Source of the DNA: JBKCUI01 sp052161605
GTDB lineage: Bacteria > Planctomycetota > Planctomycetia > Pirellulales > Pirellulaceae
Assembly: GCA_052161605.1 (NCBI GenBank)
Contig: CP197409.1
Strand: one strand, 5' to 3'
DNA: 64,000 bases
Under the pieces are notes generated by a model. That model was not told the origin of the DNA, made no database searches, and worked only from the letters and a program-made list of their open reading frames with translations. A program made the position numbers and the translations under genes. This document shows positions 17,543-26,275 of the stretch, piece after piece (the stretch's first letter is position 1; every line of letters begins with the position of its first letter).

Positions 17543-17956
17543 CTACCGCTTGGAGAACTGAACGCCTCGGCGCGCACCGCGTAGACCGTACTTCTTTCGT
17601 TCCTTCATTCGGGAATCCCGAGTTAGGAAGCCATTCTCTCTCAAAGGAATAAAGTGTTCCTCGTTGAGGCCAACCAATGCCCGAGCAAGTCCCATTCGAA
17701 CCGCCCCAGCTTGGCTATTCACGCCGCCACCCGCTACCCGAACGAAAACGTCAACGCTCTCTCGGCTGCCAACGTGGTCGAGAGTCTCAAGCACTTGTCG
17801 GCGTTCCGAGTCGTTCAAGAAATACTTCTCGAACTCTCGGTCATTGACGGTGATTTTACCAGTACCTGGTCGAACGCGAACCCGGGCTACTGCGGTCTTA
17901 CGACGTCCGGTGCCAAGGCAGTCACCACTAACTTTATCTTTTTTGACTGAAACCAT
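17543..17956 (-). CDS. rpsI: 30S ribosomal protein uS9
   Basis: Small-subunit ribosomal protein whose C-terminal tail reaches the P-site tRNA. The 137 residues contain GTGRRKTAVARVRVRPGTG near the N-terminus, GGGVNSQAGAVRMGLARAL in the middle, and the universal C-terminal ending with KKYGLRGARRGVQFSKR, whose last Lys-Arg is conserved. It follows rplM by 58 bases on the same strand, the classical rplM-rpsI pair. A strong terminator ends the operon. Confidence 0.97.
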   Translation of the reverse strand: MVSVKKDKVSGDCLGTGRRKTAVARVRVRPGTGKITVNDREFEKYFLNDSERRQVLETLDHVGSRESVDVFVRVAGGGVNSQAGAVRMGLARALVGLNEEHFIPLRENGFLTRDSRMKERKKYGLRGARRGVQFSKR

Positions 17957-18014
17957 TTGATGACTCTAAAATATGTACCAAGTAACGTTATTCGGAGATT
18001 GAATCCGCAGGCAA

Positions 18015-18467
18015 TTAGCTGACGTGTTTGCCAAATGGTGCCGGGATAGGATTTTGTGCCTGGTGGGGATGCTCAGGTCCTGCATAAACCTTTAGTTTAT
18101 CCAGCATGTGTCGGGCCAAAGCGTTCTTTGGAAGCATTCGCTTGACGGCCATCTTCACCAAATCGGTTGGCTTACGTTCGAGTCGCTCGGCATAGCTTTC
18201 CATCTTTTGACGATGATATCCGTTATACCACGCATAGTGGCGAACGTGCAGCTTGTTGCCGGTCATTACGACCTTTTCTGCATTGATCACGATGACAAAT
18301 TCGCCAGTGTCCACATGCGGGGTGTACTCAGGGCGATGTTTTCCCATCAAAACCATTGCTACATCGCTAGCCAAACGGCCAAGGATGCAGTCTGTCGCAT
18401 CGACGACATACCACTTTTGTGGGACAGAATGAGGCTTTGCGACGTAAGTTTTAGGTTGTGCTACCAT
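18015..18467 (-). CDS. rplM: 50S ribosomal protein uL13
   Basis: Early-assembling large-subunit protein of 150 residues. Signature segments are WYVVDATDCILGRLASDVA, VIVINAEKVVMTGNK and AVKRMLPKNALARHMLDKLKVY. It is the first gene of the rplM-rpsI operon. No clear Shine-Dalgarno precedes the ATG. The leader has a long-range 7-bp helix (18499-18505 with 18547-18553), which might serve as an autoregulatory site; that is a guess based on L13 leaders in other bacteria. Confidence 0.97.
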   Translation of the reverse strand: MVAQPKTYVAKPHSVPQKWYVVDATDCILGRLASDVAMVLMGKHRPEYTPHVDTGEFVIVINAEKVVMTGNKLHVRHYAWYNGYHRQKMESYAERLERKPTDLVKMAVKRMLPKNALARHMLDKLKVYAGPEHPHQAQNPIPAPFGKHVS

Positions 18468-18844
18468 TATGCTAAATCCGATAGGTGGAGTATTTCCGCT
18501 CTCGCCCGAATCCCAATGCTACAAACAATTTCCAGGAATTAAAGGTGCGAGAGTATATCGGCGGGCTTCATCGTTCACAAGGGCTTTCTCTCGGAGTTTT
18601 TCCAACCTTTTGGCATCCTTTTGGATTGCAAAACCCCCAAAACACGGGCAAATAGGGTGTATCGGGTTTTGATTTCCCCGGTATAACCAACTTTTTACGA
18701 TTTGAAGAAACCTTTGCCCGATCCAGATTGCCTGGTTGTCACAGTCTTCGCTATAGTTACCCACCGCTATAGTTACGCATGTAGTGATCACTACGGGTTT
18801 ACGAAGCTGTTGTTTTTTTGCGATGTCGCTTTGAGGGTTACCAA
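18468..18844. other. Divergent promoter region between rplM and the FAAL fusion gene
   Basis: About 377 bases with no convincing gene. The rplM leader occupies the left part and includes CTCTCGC (18499-18505), complementary to GCGAGAG (18547-18553). The right part holds repeats of 'CTATAGTTAC' (near 18750 and 18768) and the GAGGG ribosome-binding site (18833-18837) of the next gene. Promoter boxes could not be assigned with confidence. Confidence 0.4.
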
Positions 18845-21800
18845 GTGCTGGATTTGAAAGAGCTGCAAGCTCCCTACCACCCACCATCCACCAATCTCGT
18901 TGACGCTTTGCGGTACTGGGCCAACATCTTTCCGAATAAGGTGGCCTTCTACTATAGCGACGGCGAGACGGACAGTGAGCAGTCCCTTACCTATGCGGAG
19001 CTGGACCACGCGGCCCGGGCGATTGCGATCAAGATCCTGGAGAAGCACAAGCCGGGATCGCGCGGTTTGATGATGTATCCGCCGTGCCTCGAATTCGTGA
19101 CCGGCTTTTTCGGTTGCTTGTATGCGGGTTGCATAGCGGTGCCGGCATTCCCGCCACGACGGAGCCGCAAAGGGGCGCGGATTTTGGGAATTGCCCAGGA
19201 TTGCCGCGCCGCGTTTGCCCTAACCACCGCGGACACTCTCGAGCAGATTGTCAAGGACGATGCGACCAAGGCCGAGACGGGAGCGATGGATTTGATCGCG
19301 TCCGACAGCGTGGAACTTTCTACGGCGATCCAGTTTCAGGAACTGCCGATCAACCCGGATGATTTGGCAGTATTGCAGTACACCTCTGGCTCGACGGGGC
19401 AACCTAAGGGGGTGATGCTCACTCACAGCAATTTGGTCCGAAACTGCATGATGATTTCGGCCTTGTTTCGCAACAATCACAACGATCGAGGGGTGAGCTG
19501 GTTGCCGACTTACCACGATATGGGGCTCGTCGGCGGGGTTCTGTCCCCTGTTTATATGTCAGCCACCATGACTCTGATGAGTCCCATGGCATTCATGCAA
19601 CGCCCCGTTCGCTGGCTAAATGCAATTACCAAGTACAATGCGACCGTGAGTGGTGGCCCCAATTTTGCCTACCAATTGTGTGTGGACAAAGTGAAAGAGG
19701 AGGAGCTAGAGGCTCTCGATCTATCATCGTGGGCTCTCGCGTTTAACGGTGCTGAACCCGTCCGAGCGAGCACGCTGGAGATGTTCAGCAAGAAGTTTGC
19801 TAGATGCGGATTCCGACATGAAAGCCACTTCCCTTGCTATGGCATGGCTGAGACCACCCTTATCGTTACGGGGGGCCCCGCGCCTGAACCACCCGTCATT
19901 CGGACCTTTGATAGTCGCAAACTCGACGCCCGATTGGTTGCACCGGTTGCGGCAGATGCTCCTGATGCTCGAGGCATGGTCGGATGCGGCGAGCCAACAG
20001 CCGACGAGCGAGTCGTCATCGTGGACACTCAGTCCCGACGCATGCTCGGGCCGGATCATATCGGAGAGATTTGGGTCCAAAGTCATAGCGTCGGCCAAGG
20101 TTACTGGGAAAAGCCAGAACAAACCGAGTCGACCTTTAAGGCGGTTACCGTTGATGGGCAAGGCCCCTTTTTACGGACAGGAGATCTCGGGTTCTGGAGT
20201 CATGGCCAGCTCTATGTCGCAGGTCGCGTCAAGGATCTTATTATCGTTCGTGGGGTCAATCGCTACCCGCAAGACATCGAGGAGACGGTTGAGCAATGCC
20301 ATGAGTCGATCTCGTCCTCGGCCGCTGCTGCGTTCGCCGACGACTCTGGGCCGCGCGAGCGACTGATCATCGCGGTCGAGGTGCAACGATCTCTCGAAGC
20401 AGACTGGGCACCTGTCGTGCTGGCGATTCGCCGGGCCGTAACGCAAATCCACGAACTCCCTCCCGATGCCGTCGTTCTGGTTCGAGCTGGCTCGCTACCA
20501 AAGACCTCATCAGGCAAAATTCAACGACACGCGTGTTTAAAGGGTTTTCGAGAAGGAACCCTCCGCGTTATTCACCAATGGCTTTCTTGGGACGACAAGC
20601 TACCTGAGCAGTCGCCGATGATCGCCGCAGCGACCGTGGACGACCTCAAGTCGGGATTCAATAGAGTCGAGTCGAAGAAGACCAAAGATCCCGATCCCGA
20701 AGTCGTCGAGCTTGTTCGGCACGCCGTTAAAGCGGTAGCTCAAGAACGAGCCAAGCTGCTCGATCTAGATACGAACATTATTGTCGACCTCGGCTTGGAC
20801 AGCCTGGAACGATTGCAGATCGCGCATACACTCGAAAATGCAGTCGGCGGTCGATTCCCTGAAGAGGTTTTGCAAGAAATCGAGACGGTTCGCGAAATCG
20901 CCGAAGCGATCGAAACCAACTTTGGCAAGGAACGCATCTCGACCAACGCTATCGCTGCCAAGTCCACGGAACCCGAGGAGCGCGAAGTTTCCGCCGAAGA
21001 CTACCGGTTTGAATTGCTACCCGAATATCGTAGGCTCAAGCAGACGATGACGCAGTTTGAACTAACCGGTGTACCGAACCCTTACTTTAGCGTTCACGAA
21101 CGAGTTACTCGCGATACCACCATGGTTCAAGGACGCGAGCTGATCAGTTTTGCGAGCTACAACTACCTAGGCATGAGTGGTGATCCAACCGTAACCGAAT
21201 CGGTGATTCATGCTGTTCAAAAGTATGGTACGAGCGTTTCCGCATCACGTTTGGTAAGTGGCGAGAAAGATATTCACCGAGAGCTCGAATCCGAGCTGGC
21301 CAAGTGGATTGGAGTCGAGGACTCGATCGTCTTGGTGGGTGGCCACTCGACCAATGAAACTGTCATTGGGCATTTGGTCGGGCAGAACGATCTAATTCTA
21401 CACGACGGTCTATCCCACAATAGCATCGTCCAAGGTGCGATGCTCTCGGGAGCCCGCCGAAGAGCCTTTCAGCACAACAGCTACGAAGCCTTAGATGAGG
21501 CCCTTCAGGAGCTTCGCAATCGCTATCGTCGCGTGCTTGTTATCGTCGAAGGTGTCTACAGCATGGACGGCGACTACCCCGACTTGCCCAAATTCATCGA
21601 AGTTTGCAAACGTCACAAATGCTGGTTGATGGTAGACGAAGCGCACTCGATTGGAACCATGGGGCCACATGGTCGCGGAATCGGCGAACACTACGGAATC
21701 AATCCGAAGGATGTTGATATCTGGATGGGAACCCTCAGCAAATCGTTTGGTTCATGTGGCGGTTACATCGCTGGGACCAAAGAGCTCGTCGAATACCTCA

Positions 21801-22249
21801 AGTACACGACGCCGGGCTTCGTCTTTAGCGTGGGATTGTCACCGACCAATACCGCTGCGGCTTTGGCATCGCTCAAGGTGCTCGCGGACGAACCACATCG
21901 GGTGTCGCGACTTCATGAAGCCTCAAATTTGTTCCTGAACGAAGCCAAGAAACGGGGACTCAATACTGGCAAGAGTGGCAACACTCCCGTCGTGCCAGTC
22001 ATTACAGGAAACTCGCTTCACGCGTTGCTGTTGAGTCGCCGAATGAATGAGTCAGGTGTTAATGTGCAGCCCATTTTGTATCCCGCAGTCGAAGAGTCTG
22101 CGGCCCGGTTGCGATTCTTCATCAACACGACCCATTCCAACCAGCAGATTTTGTATACGGTGGAAAAATGCGCTGACCATTTGAGGGCCATCGCTCCCGA
22201 ATACTTTAACGTTCCTCAGGCGGAGCTTCGTAGCGTCGGTTCCATGTGA
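18845..22249 (+). CDS. Fatty acyl-AMP ligase / acyl carrier protein / alpha-oxoamine synthase fusion
   Basis: A 1134-residue three-module enzyme. (1) Residues about 1-590: fatty acyl-AMP ligase, with the ATP loop YTSGSTGQPKGVML (about 175), WLPTYHDMGLVGG typical of FAAL proteins, and TGDLGFW. (2) About 625-705: acyl carrier protein with phosphopantetheine Ser653 in LGLDSLERLQ. (3) About 735-1120: PLP-dependent alpha-oxoamine synthase (serine palmitoyltransferase/KBL/BioF family) with the PLP-stacking SHNSIV His, VDEAHSIGTMG (His934) and PLP Lys966 in GTLSKSFGSCGG. The likely chemistry is to activate a fatty acid, load it on the carrier and condense it with an amino acid under decarboxylation to a 3-keto amine, the first step of sphingoid bases. 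The amino acid is unknown. GTG 18845 is chosen: GAGGG lies seven bases upstream. A TTG at 18818 is possible. Confidence 0.9.
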   Translation: MLDLKELQAPYHPPSTNLVDALRYWANIFPNKVAFYYSDGETDSEQSLTYAELDHAARAIAIKILEKHKPGSRGLMMYPPCLEFVTGFFGCLYAGCIAVPAFPPRRSRKGARILGIAQDCRAAFALTTADTLEQIVKDDATKAETGAMDLIASDSVELSTAIQFQELPINPDDLAVLQYTSGSTGQPKGVMLTHSNLVRNCMMISALFRNNHNDRGVSWLPTYHDMGLVGGVLSPVYMSATMTLMSPMAFMQRPVRWLNAITKYNATVSGGPNFAYQLCVDKVKEEELEALDLSSWALAFNGAEPVRASTLEMFSKKFARCGFRHESHFPCYGMAETTLIVTGGPAPEPPVIRTFDSRKLDARLVAPVAADAPDARGMVGCGEPTADERVVIVDTQSRRMLGPDHIGEIWVQSHSVGQGYWEKPEQTESTFKAVTVDGQGPFLRTGDLGFWSHGQLYVAGRVKDLIIVRGVNRYPQDIEETVEQCHESISSSAAAAFADDSGPRERLIIAVEVQRSLEADWAPVVLAIRRAVTQIHELPPDAVVLVRAGSLPKTSSGKIQRHACLKGFREGTLRVIHQWLSWDDKLPEQSPMIAAATVDDLKSGFNRVESKKTKDPDPEVVELVRHAVKAVAQERAKLLDLDTNIIVDLGLDSLERLQIAHTLENAVGGRFPEEVLQEIETVREIAEAIETNFGKERISTNAIAAKSTEPEEREVSAEDYRFELLPEYRRLKQTMTQFELTGVPNPYFSVHERVTRDTTMVQGRELISFASYNYLGMSGDPTVTESVIHAVQKYGTSVSASRLVSGEKDIHRELESELAKWIGVEDSIVLVGGHSTNETVIGHLVGQNDLILHDGLSHNSIVQGAMLSGARRRAFQHNSYEALDEALQELRNRYRRVLVIVEGVYSMDGDYPDLPKFIEVCKRHKCWLMVDEAHSIGTMGPHGRGIGEHYGINPKDVDIWMGTLSKSFGSCGGYIAGTKELVEYLKYTTPGFVFSVGLSPTNTAAALASLKVLADEPHRVSRLHEASNLFLNEAKKRGLNTGKSGNTPVVPVITGNSLHALLLSRRMNESGVNVQPILYPAVEESAARLRFFINTTHSNQQILYTVEKCADHLRAIAPEYFNVPQAELRSVGSM

Positions 22250-22320
22250 CAAACTGAAGTTTAACGAGTTGACGTTCCGCCTGTAATCCTCTCCCCCTAC
22301 TTGGCGAAGGGAACTGTCCT

Positions 22321-22884
22321 ATGAGTCGTGCCTTGTTGGTTATCGATGTACAAATGGAGTACTTTACCGGTGCTCTTCCCATTACTTATCCGCTGCAGCA
22401 TCTAGAGCACATTCTGGAAGCCTTTGATGCAGCGGCAAAGGCAGACGTGCCGATCGCTGTGATTCAGCATCATCAGCCCGCACCCGATTCCCCGATCTTT
22501 CGCAAAGGGGCGCCCGAGTGGGAGCTGCATCCCGAAATTGCGTCTCGAGATTGTGACATACATATTGAAAAGCAGTTGCCTGGATCGTTCACCGATACAC
22601 CACTCGAGGATTGGCTCCAGTTGCATCGGATCAAAACGATCGCTATCGCAGGTTACATGACGCACATTTGCTGCGACACGACTGCTCGACAAGCCGTGCA
22701 TCAAGGATACAAGGTCGAGTTTCTATCAGACGCGACCGGTACATTGGATCTCGACAATGCAGCCGGGCAAGTCAACGCGGAGGAGTTGCAGCGAGCTTTT
22801 CTTTGTGCTCAGCAGATGATGTTCAGCGAAGTTCTATCTACCAAAGACTGGATCGCCCGAATCTCTGCACAAATAAGCGGTTAG
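22321..22884 (+). CDS. Isochorismatase-family cysteine hydrolase
   Basis: A 187-residue hydrolase of the isochorismatase/nicotinamidase fold. The triad is visible: Asp9 in LLVIDVQ, Lys84 in HIEKQLPGSF and Cys117 in GYMTHICCDTTAR. The usual cis-peptide neighbourhood precedes the Cys. The substrate is unknown; members hydrolyse isochorismate, nicotinamide, ureidoacrylate and similar amides. It lies 71 bases after the FAAL fusion gene on the same strand, so the two may share a transcript, but no functional link is evident. Its stop overlaps the stop of the convergent small gene by four bases. Confidence 0.85.
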   Translation: MSRALLVIDVQMEYFTGALPITYPLQHLEHILEAFDAAAKADVPIAVIQHHQPAPDSPIFRKGAPEWELHPEIASRDCDIHIEKQLPGSFTDTPLEDWLQLHRIKTIAIAGYMTHICCDTTARQAVHQGYKVEFLSDATGTLDLDNAAGQVNAEELQRAFLCAQQMMFSEVLSTKDWIARISAQISG

Positions 22885-23204
22885 CCATCAAAGGTGAAGC
22901 GTTGCGGGGCAGCTCGTGTTGAAGGGGGAATGCTAGGGGTAGGACTGCTCCCCGGCACCTCGAACGAATGCGACGCTTTCGAATTGTTTCCTTTGACTTT
23001 GACCGTCTTCATTTGTGAAGCGGGCATAATCTCGCGGATCCTTTGGCTCAGAATGGCAGCATCGTACCATGTGAAAGACAGATCGGGATCCGCTGCGAAT
23101 CGTCCAAGCATACGCAGCGTATCGGTGCGATTCTCTTCGTCGAACATGAATATGTACTGTTCTTCGCCGCGAACTAACGCAACGACATTGACCTCGCTAC
23201 TCAT
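22881..23204 (-). CDS. Small conserved-looking protein of unknown function
   Basis: A 107-residue protein I cannot assign. The first 65 residues look like a compact alpha/beta domain (VVALVRGEEQYIFMFDEEN, then RIREIMPASQ), and the rest is a Ser/Pro/Thr-rich tail. GGAGGA lies about eight bases before the ATG, so translation looks real. It follows the lipoprotein gene at 23285 on the same strand, separated by two tandem hairpins. No signal peptide or membrane segment is visible. Confidence 0.65.
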   Translation of the reverse strand: MSSEVNVVALVRGEEQYIFMFDEENRTDTLRMLGRFAADPDLSFTWYDAAILSQRIREIMPASQMKTVKVKGNNSKASHSFEVPGSSPTPSIPPSTRAAPQRFTFDG

Positions 23205-23235
23205 CGAGCGATTCCTCCGTGCCCGTGGTTGTGCC

Positions 23236-23285
23236 GAGTCACAGTGCCTTGTGACTCAGGTCGCAACGGTGCCTGAGGTTGCGAC
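23236..23285 (-). other. Two tandem hairpins sharing a loop sequence
   Basis: Hairpin 1 pairs GAGTCACA (23236-23243) with TGTGACTC (23250-23257). Hairpin 2 pairs GTCGCAAC (23260-23267) with GTTGCGAC (23278-23285). Both are perfect 8-bp stems with unrelated stem sequences, yet both loops contain GTGCCT. Hairpin 2 touches the stop codon of the lipoprotein gene, and both lie upstream of the small gene starting at 23204. No T-run follows. Confidence 0.6.
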
Positions 23286-24622
23286 TAACGCACGTATCGG
23301 TAGATTGGCCAGCGGACATTCAGACGACTTTTGAGTTGTCCACCGCGACTTCCCAGCGTTTCGACGACGTGCAGATGGCAGCAGAAACGTATAAAGTCTT
23401 CGCTGCGTTGGAGATACGTCTGCCAGCCTCCTGTCCGCGCGTCGTCACTAAAGTAATAATAGTCTTCAAGTGCTTGCGTGAAATCTTCGTCATTTCCGTT
23501 ATAAGCCTTCATATGTGAAATCACAGCATCGTATTGAGGGCGCAACGTGGGACGTTTTGGCTGCGGGCGTGGCGGAATGAACCCATTCGGATCGGGCCAA
23601 TCCGCCGGTAACTCTTCACCAAACATCCCAGACGTTTCGCTATCGAGTGCACCCACCATGGCGATTTCTGTGGGTATAGGAGCTGGCTCTTCGATTTCCA
23701 TGCCGGACGATGTCCCTACTTCTATTACAGTAGGTCCCTCAGAATAGCTAGCAGTCTTAACCGTTTCTGATTTCGTTCGAGGCAACAGGATTCTTGATGA
23801 GGCAATCTTGCTATCAATTGGTGCAGAATTCGCTGTCTTTTCATCGATTGGATCGGCAGGCACCTGCTCCGGCGCATCATTTTGCTTAGCGGGCGAGGGT
23901 AGTTCGGATTCCGACGAGTTATTTGGTGCACGTTCCGAGTGTGGGGACCGGGGACTCGGCTGGGGAGGGGCGATGCCCGAGCCAACCTCTTCCATCAATG
24001 GAGTCTGCGTTGTAATCTGGGCACGTGCTAGCTCTCGTTCAGCCTCGAGTTTGACCCAGTTCGGAATATTCTTTTCCTCTTTGGTACCCCAGGGTAGACC
24101 GTAGCCGACCGGGATCGGATGGAAACCAGGATTAGCCGCATACCAGTTCACCTTGAGGGTCATCCTCGGAGGATAATACGCGTGGTAGTCGGTGATGGCA
24201 CCTTGCAACACGGCATCGGCACCTATCATACGAGCGAAGTTCTGGAAGTCTTCGGTGGTGGAAATAGGTCGCTTAATCACATGCATTTCGAAGTAAGCGA
24301 GTTGCGTTTCCACCACGCCGACCGGAAGCACCTCGAAGCCCGGTATGGTCTGCAATTCGTTGTAGTATGCTAGCGAAACACGCATCCCACTGAGGCTAGG
24401 CTCCTGGCTCTGGTTGCGAAATGGGAGTACGGCGAGAACGCCGAGTTCGGGAAACGGATTGTGGTACTGCGGTTTTGTTTTAATGTCCGGAAAGATGCTG
24501 CAGCCCGAAACGCAAAGAATCGGGATGAGAAGCAGAATGACAAGCAGGCGCCATCTCGTCACTCCTGGACACTGCGACGGCAGTGGGGAATCATTCGTTT
24601 GATGCTGCGTATTCATGTTCAT
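23285..24622 (-). CDS. Predicted lipoprotein with a TolB/CsgG-like N-terminal domain
   Basis: A 445-residue protein with a lipoprotein signal (LLVILLLIPILCVSGC, Cys at about residue 40). The first domain (about 55-180) starts LGVLAVLPFRNQS and contains IPGFEVLPVGVVETQL and ARMIGADAVLQGAITDY. This is the pattern of the CsgG/TolB-N/GNA1162-like fold found in periplasmic assembly lipoproteins; the match is by eye. A long Ser/Pro/Glu-rich linker follows (about 215-340), and then a conserved C-terminal block near QPKRPTLRPQYDAVISHMKAYNG (split at the linker end). ATG 24622 is chosen because it directly precedes the signal sequence; the frame extends to 24718. No good ribosome-binding site is seen. 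Confidence 0.7.
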   Translation of the reverse strand: MNMNTQHQTNDSPLPSQCPGVTRWRLLVILLLIPILCVSGCSIFPDIKTKPQYHNPFPELGVLAVLPFRNQSQEPSLSGMRVSLAYYNELQTIPGFEVLPVGVVETQLAYFEMHVIKRPISTTEDFQNFARMIGADAVLQGAITDYHAYYPPRMTLKVNWYAANPGFHPIPVGYGLPWGTKEEKNIPNWVKLEAERELARAQITTQTPLMEEVGSGIAPPQPSPRSPHSERAPNNSSESELPSPAKQNDAPEQVPADPIDEKTANSAPIDSKIASSRILLPRTKSETVKTASYSEGPTVIEVGTSSGMEIEEPAPIPTEIAMVGALDSETSGMFGEELPADWPDPNGFIPPRPQPKRPTLRPQYDAVISHMKAYNGNDEDFTQALEDYYYFSDDARTGGWQTYLQRSEDFIRFCCHLHVVETLGSRGGQLKSRLNVRWPIYRYVR

Positions 24623-24909
24623 GGGGAAGCCGAGTTCGCTGGCGGCGCACGCCATCTGTTGGCTAAGCAGGCACGTTGCCCAGCCATACGGCAGTGCGCC
24701 ATTTCCCCCTTTTGGCACATCGTTGTTATCGGAACAGCATGACTTTTGCGTTGAATCAATCCGCTTGAAATAACCGATTTCACCAAAAAAGTCTGCCTGA
24801 TCCGAATAAGTTAACTTTCCCCAGGGGAGTTAGTCGATGAAGACAACAGCGCTGCAGCTTTTGCCAAAGTGCGATGGTCAACTCGTTTTGACAGCATTAC
24901 CTATGAAAA

Positions 24910-25419
24910 ATGACGGCGACATGGGACGTTTGGATGACAACACCTTTATCTTGGTTGGGCGTCGGTATATCGGCGACTCCATTCGCTCTGAAGACCGTGG
25001 GGGAAATGAGTCAGTCGCTGACTCAAGCCTTTGGCAGTTTTCTCAAGGGCGACGAATCGAAAGTCAATGGCCCATCGGAGGACGTGATGTCGGCACTGTC
25101 CCCCGCAAGCGACCAGCCAGCTAACAACGAGTTTACTCAACTGGCATCTCAACTTTCCGAGTGGTTGAAATCCAAAGGGAAGGAGTTAGGTGTCTCCATT
25201 GCCGAACTCGCGATCCGACTCGAGGTTCACCAAGACCAGTCTCTGCACGTGACAGGCCCAGAGCCTTTAAAGTCGGAGCTAGATTCTTACTTAGCGAAAG
25301 ACCCGGAGTTAGTCCAGAAGCTTCGTAGTGTCGCAATGAGGCACACCTCTCCCTTGGCTTGGCTACCGGGGATTCATGCTGGGGCGATGATGACCATGCA
25401 GCTACCCGAAAATAGCTAA
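24910..25419 (+). CDS. Hypothetical protein of about 169 residues
   Basis: I do not recognise this family. The N-terminus has a mildly hydrophobic stretch (PLSWLGVGISATPFALKTVG). The middle is polar, and the C-terminal half contains an alpha/beta-looking segment (LGVSIAELAIRLEVHQDQSLHVTG) and a charged helix. The start is uncertain: ATG 24910 and ATG 24934 both lack a strong ribosome-binding site. A very good one (AGGGGAG, 24823-24829) precedes ATG 24837 in a different frame, which reads 95 codons into this gene. A frameshift or an upstream overlapping leader ORF could explain this. It is divergent from the lipoprotein gene. Confidence 0.5.
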   Translation: MTATWDVWMTTPLSWLGVGISATPFALKTVGEMSQSLTQAFGSFLKGDESKVNGPSEDVMSALSPASDQPANNEFTQLASQLSEWLKSKGKELGVSIAELAIRLEVHQDQSLHVTGPEPLKSELDSYLAKDPELVQKLRSVAMRHTSPLAWLPGIHAGAMMTMQLPENS

Positions 25420-25464
25420 TCACGATTCGAACCGATCGCAGGCCTGTTCGACAAAAGCTCTATG

Positions 25465-26244
25465 TCACGAACGCTTTAGGATGTACACGACGTCCTCTGT
25501 CATCGAATCAATTTCGATGGGCTCATCTATGTCGTACTGAAAATCGTACGCCTCCTCAATCTGCCACTCAGGCACCTTTTTCAGCATGTTGGCAAATTGA
25601 CGATAGGTGTAGCTTCTTAGCTCCAAGCAATCGTCGATGCGAGTGACTCCACTCGGCTTGTAGATATCGAACCGCAAGTTGTAGCGTTCCATTCGATTCT
25701 TTCGATCCTTGTCACGAGGCCACATCGAAGTGTTGATAACGAGGTTGCCACGGCGAGCACTCCAGTGCTCTTCGTCCGTTTGTGTTCCTTCGAGTGGGGT
25801 CAAGTGAAAGCCGAGAGCGTAGATCCCGCCAGGGCGAATGGCTTCTGCCATGGCTCGAAAATGAGCTACGGTTTGCTTTTCGGTTGCCAGATGCCGAAAG
25901 GAGTTAATCGTATTGAAGGCGGCGTCGTATTTCTTTTTAACATGAAAGTCGCACATGTCGGCGACGAAGGCCGATTCCTTGAATCCATGCTTGGCGAGTC
26001 GCTTGTTACAGAAATCGATTGCTTTCGAATTGAGATCGAGTCCCGCTGCGTCATACCCCGCTTTAGCCATCCGGAAAAGGAGTCGTCCTGTGCCACAGGC
26101 GGGTTCGAGAACTCGCCGCGTCTTCTTGGTAACATGCTTTGCAAAAGCGGCTTCGAGAAACTTAAACTCCGCGACCCAATCGCTTGCGAAGATCAAGTCG
26201 TAATAACTCGGGTGGTTGTAAATGCTGTCGACGACCGTTTCCAT
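25465..26244 (-). CDS. Class I SAM-dependent methyltransferase
   Basis: A 259-residue methyltransferase. The SAM-binding glycine motif is VLEPACGTGRLLFRMA (about 44-59), followed by the acidic AGLDLNSKAIDFC and motif II near KYDAAFNTINSFRHL. The C-terminal part has a small beta-rich cap. The substrate is unknown. It is separated by 31 bases from the upstream DUF4870-type gene on the same strand. The N-terminus (SIYNHPSYYDLIFASDW) is typical of the class with a proximal Tyr-rich region. Confidence 0.83.
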   Translation of the reverse strand: METVVDSIYNHPSYYDLIFASDWVAEFKFLEAAFAKHVTKKTRRVLEPACGTGRLLFRMAKAGYDAAGLDLNSKAIDFCNKRLAKHGFKESAFVADMCDFHVKKKYDAAFNTINSFRHLATEKQTVAHFRAMAEAIRPGGIYALGFHLTPLEGTQTDEEHWSARRGNLVINTSMWPRDKDRKNRMERYNLRFDIYKPSGVTRIDDCLELRSYTYRQFANMLKKVPEWQIEEAYDFQYDIDEPIEIDSMTEDVVYILKRS

Positions 26245-26275
26245 GCTGATTCATCCGCCTGTCGTATTTAGTCTG

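Noticed and set aside
18519..18887. 122-codon minus-strand frame in the rplM upstream region
   Set aside because: It overlaps the start of the FAAL fusion gene and has no coding features.
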